Assembly (NCBI GenBank): GCA_023443985.1
Contig: JAEZSJ010000147.1
Coordinates: forward strand, 1-7,890
DNA length: 7,890 bases
Source: Verrucomicrobiota bacterium
Lineage (GTDB): Bacteria; Verrucomicrobiota; Verrucomicrobiia; Opitutales; Opitutaceae
Reading direction: 5' to 3'
Shown piece after piece: positions 5,900-7,890 of this stretch. Numbering within the stretch: the first letter of the stretch is position 1; each line of letters opens with the position of its first letter. The position numbers were made by a program, and so were the translations under genes. The notes under the pieces are model-generated. The model ran no database searches, was not told where the DNA came from, and saw only the letters and a list, made by a program, of their open reading frames with translations.

Positions 5900-7033
5900 T
5901 CACGTGGTGGCCGGCAGCAGGCGCGGGAGTGCGGTGCGTTCGACGCGTTTGCCGACTTCGATCGCCGGCAGCTCGAGCGCGCGGTAGAGCAGCCACGCGA
6001 CGGCCTGCATGGCGGCGAATGTGAGCGCGAACACGAAGGTCCAGAGCACCCAGGGCGGGAGCTCCGCGACGAACGGACGGAGCAGCCCGCGCAGGAGCCA
6101 GAGCATCGGGTTGTGGAAGAGGTAGAGCGAGTAGCTGCTCAGGCCCACGGCGGCCACGGCGCGCTCGAGCAGGTTGAGCGGACGGACATCGGCGCAGGCC
6201 GTCTGGAGCGCGGCGGCGAAGGCCAGCGGCGCCGCGACCCAGCCGAGGGGGGACCAGGCGCCGCCGCGCACGAGCGCGAAGGCGGCGACGGGCAACAGCG
6301 CGACCACGAGCAAGCGTGCCCGAGGGATGGCGACACGGTCGTGCGCGAGCAGCTCGGCGATCCAGAACCCGAGACACCACTCGAGCCACCAGCGGAACGG
6401 CAGGTGGAGGATGGCCCAGTTCGCGGTGAGGTGCGGCAGACCGTAGTGCCAGAAGGCCGCGGTCGCGGCGGTGACCGCCATCGTGGCGGATGCGCCGTAG
6501 CGGCGGTTCAGCCAGAGCACGAGCGGGTACACGAGGTAGAGCTGCCACTCGACGGCGATCGACCAGAACGCGGGGTTGATGTTGAAGTAGAACGGCTCGG
6601 AGAGCGTGTGGAGCAGCGAGGCGCCGAAGGCGAGGTGGCGCAGTGCGCGCAGGTCGAAGGTGGGCCAGTAGGCGATGGCGAACGCGAGCAGCAGCGCGAT
6701 GGCGTAGGGTGGATAGATGCGCCAGAAGCGGCGGTTGATGTAGCTCAGGAGGAAGCCGCTCACCGTCGGCGCGGCGGTGCGGCGGCGCCAGCCGAGGTAG
6801 GAGTTGTGGATGCAGAAACCGGAGACGACGAAGAACAACTTCACGCCGAGGTAGCCGAGCTCGTGCGGGAGGAAGAGCCAGCGGTTGGCGGCGCCCAGCG
6901 CGGGGGCGAGTTCGGCCGGCACGCCCAGCGGCGTGAACGTGAGCAGAAAATGGTGCATGACCACCGCCGCGATCGCGAGGCCGCGGAGCAGGTCGAGGCG
7001 CGGGAAGCGCCCGGATTTCTCAGGCGCGGTCAT
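5900..7033 (-). CDS. Acyltransferase-3 family membrane protein (OafA/ExoZ-like)
   Basis: 377-residue integral membrane protein of the acyltransferase 3 family (PF01757), which transfers acetyl or other acyl groups to sugars of surface polysaccharides. Family landmarks in order: RLDLLRGLAIAAVVMHHF (12-29) with the conserved LRG and His pair, LGVKLFFVVSGFCI (62-75), INRRFWRIYPPY (99-110), PAFWSIAVEWQLYLVYP (154-170), and SSYSLYLFHNP (299-309). About ten hydrophobic segments are visible, including 111-123, 184-196, 240-255, 264-277 and 328-349. No periplasmic SGNH domain is attached, so it is the short, stand-alone type. ATG 7033 is preferred because the family core begins almost at once; it overlaps the preceding gene by 14 bases. 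An upstream ATG at 7078 has a GAGG six bases ahead and would add 15 residues and a 59-base overlap, so it cannot be excluded. The neighbours point to decoration of the same polymer. Confidence 0.93.
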   Translation of the reverse strand: MTAPEKSGRFPRLDLLRGLAIAAVVMHHFLLTFTPLGVPAELAPALGAANRWLFLPHELGYLGVKLFFVVSGFCIHNSYLGWRRRTAAPTVSGFLLSYINRRFWRIYPPYAIALLLAFAIAYWPTFDLRALRHLAFGASLLHTLSEPFYFNINPAFWSIAVEWQLYLVYPLVLWLNRRYGASATMAVTAATAAFWHYGLPHLTANWAILHLPFRWWLEWCLGFWIAELLAHDRVAIPRARLLVVALLPVAAFALVRGGAWSPLGWVAAPLAFAAALQTACADVRPLNLLERAVAAVGLSSYSLYLFHNPMLWLLRGLLRPFVAELPPWVLWTFVFALTFAAMQAVAWLLYRALELPAIEVGKRVERTALPRLLPATT

Positions 7034-7890
7034 CGGCGGCGGTCTGCCACGGTTCGGCGAGCGGACGGCGGCGGGCATAGCAGGCCTCGATCCAGCGCAC
7101 GGCGGCGGCGGCGCTGGCGCCGGTCACGAGCGGCGGGCGGCGCTCGCGGACGGCGGCGCAGACATCGACGAGCTGGGCGAGGAACGACTGGGCGTTCGTC
7201 TCGAGCGGCGCGGTGGGCGGGGCGGCGCGCGGCGGGAGCGGGTCGCGCAGCTCGGCGGCGAGCGTCATCGGCAGGCCGTCGAGCGTGAGCTCGAGGTGGT
7301 TGGAGGCGTTCACGCGGCAGTGCACGGTCGCGCGCTCAAAGCGGAGGACGTAGGTGTTGGCGGTCTTCCAGTCGCGGCTCAGGCGCACCTCGGCGCGCAC
7401 GCCGGTGGCGAACTCGGCGGCGAGCAGGCAGTTCGCCTCGAGGCCGTCGCGGGCGTCGTCGGCGTAGGTGAAGGCGACGGGCTCGCCGAGCCACCAGAGG
7501 AGGAGATCCAGAACGTGGACACCGATGTCGAGGAGCACGCCGCCCGGCGTCTGCTCGCGGCGGAAGAAGGAGTCGGTGGCGGCGGGCCAGGAGAACTTGC
7601 CGCCCTCGGCGATCGCGACGGTGCGCAGCGCGCCGAAGGTGCGGTGCTCGATCAGGTGGCGAAGCGCGCGGTGCGCCGGCATGAACCGCTTGTAGTGGCC
7701 GGCGGCGAGCAGCCGGCCCGAACGCGCGGCGGCGGCGGCGAGGGCGTCGGCCTCGGCGGCGGTGGGCGCGAGCGGTTTCTCGCAGAGCACATCGAAGCCG
7801 GCGGCGAAGCAGGCCTCGGCCTGTTCGCGGTGGAACCGCGGCGGGGTGGCGAGCACGGCGAGTTCGCCGCCGGCGGCGAGTGCCGAGGGC
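7020..7890 (-). CDS. Gfo/Idh/MocA-family oxidoreductase, 5' end cut by window edge
   Basis: The 289 C-terminal residues of an NAD(P)-dependent sugar dehydrogenase or reductase are visible; the N-terminal nucleotide-binding GxGxxG part lies outside the window. Numbering from the edge, AVLATPPRFH (11-20) and GFDVLCEKPLAPT (31-43) are the end of the Rossmann fold, with the catalytic-type Lys in EKP. GHYKRFMPAHRAL (64-76) and GGVLLDIGVHVLDLLLWWLG (116-135) carry the usual R-x-x-P and D-x-G-x-H-x-x-D patterns, the latter holding the active-site His. A beta-sheet substrate domain follows, then LVTGASAAAAVRWIEACYAR (254-273), the typical G-x-x-A helix near the C-terminus. Full length would be about 330-360 residues. 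Members act on many sugars and cyclitols; in polysaccharide loci some (WlbA/WbpB type) oxidise nucleotide-sugar C3 hydroxyls, which is a possible but unproven role here. The frame contains no start that must be real inside the window; an internal GTG at 7856 is not credible. Confidence 0.9.
   Translation of the reverse strand, partial: PSALAAGGELAVLATPPRFHREQAEACFAAGFDVLCEKPLAPTAAEADALAAAAARSGRLLAAGHYKRFMPAHRALRHLIEHRTFGALRTVAIAEGGKFSWPAATDSFFRREQTPGGVLLDIGVHVLDLLLWWLGEPVAFTYADDARDGLEANCLLAAEFATGVRAEVRLSRDWKTANTYVLRFERATVHCRVNASNHLELTLDGLPMTLAAELRDPLPPRAAPPTAPLETNAQSFLAQLVDVCAAVRERRPPLVTGASAAAAVRWIEACYARRRPLAEPWQTAADDRA

Noticed and set aside
5741..7288. Plus-strand 515-codon open frame
   Set aside because: It runs antisense to the acyltransferase and parts of its neighbours, is low-complexity Glu/Arg/Gly sequence, and shows no domain or start signal.
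7081..7760. GGC/GCG-rich runs that look like simple repeats
   Set aside because: They fall in alanine-rich coding sequence of the oxidoreductase and are explained by GC-biased Ala codons; no regular unit length or spacing is kept.
1..7890. Possible CRISPR array, tRNA, insertion sequence or phage gene
   Set aside because: No regularly spaced repeats, no tRNA-like cloverleaf, no transposase motif or terminal inverted repeats were seen; the window is nearly all coding for sugar enzymes.

Overview
This window is one stretch of GC-rich bacterial DNA that reads almost entirely as a polysaccharide (capsule, exopolysaccharide or O-antigen type) biosynthesis operon. All eight genes I can support lie on the minus strand, so transcription runs from position 7890 towards position 1. 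The very high G+C, the third-position GC bias and the Ala/Arg/Pro-rich proteins fit a high-GC Gram-negative. An Opitutaceae-like verrucomicrobium or a proteobacterium would suit, but no taxonomic marker gene is present, so this is a weak inference.

Layout in order of transcription: (1) a Gfo/Idh/MocA-family NAD(P)-dependent oxidoreductase, 5' end cut by the window edge (7020-7890); (2) a multi-spanning acyltransferase-3 membrane protein (5900-7033); (3) an extended-SDR NAD-dependent epimerase/dehydratase (4720-5853); (4) a GT2-type glycosyltransferase (3819-4712); (5) a short exostosin/GT47-like glycosyltransferase (2914-3747); (6) an ExoV-like polysaccharide pyruvyl transferase (2036-2917); (7) a PP-loop ATP-pyrophosphatase with a QueC-like four-cysteine zinc motif (800-1978); (8) a GT-B-like glycosyltransferase, 3' end cut by the window edge (1-803).

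How the parts may work together (inference): the oxidoreductase and the SDR would make or remodel a nucleotide-linked sugar. The three glycosyltransferases would assemble a repeat unit. The pyruvyl transferase and the acyltransferase would add pyruvate ketals and acyl groups. The PP-loop protein would carry out an unknown ATP-dependent modification and is the least explained member. No polymerase, flippase, ABC exporter, priming transferase or outer-membrane export gene is present, so the locus must continue beyond one or both edges.

The genes are packed tightly. There are two 4-base ATGA stop/start overlaps, one 14-base overlap, and gaps of about 7 to 71 bases. I found no clear Shine-Dalgarno sequence before the preferred start of any of the seven genes whose start lies in the window. 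There is no non-coding stretch over 300 bases, and I saw no promoter, terminator, RNA gene, CRISPR array, insertion sequence or attachment site.
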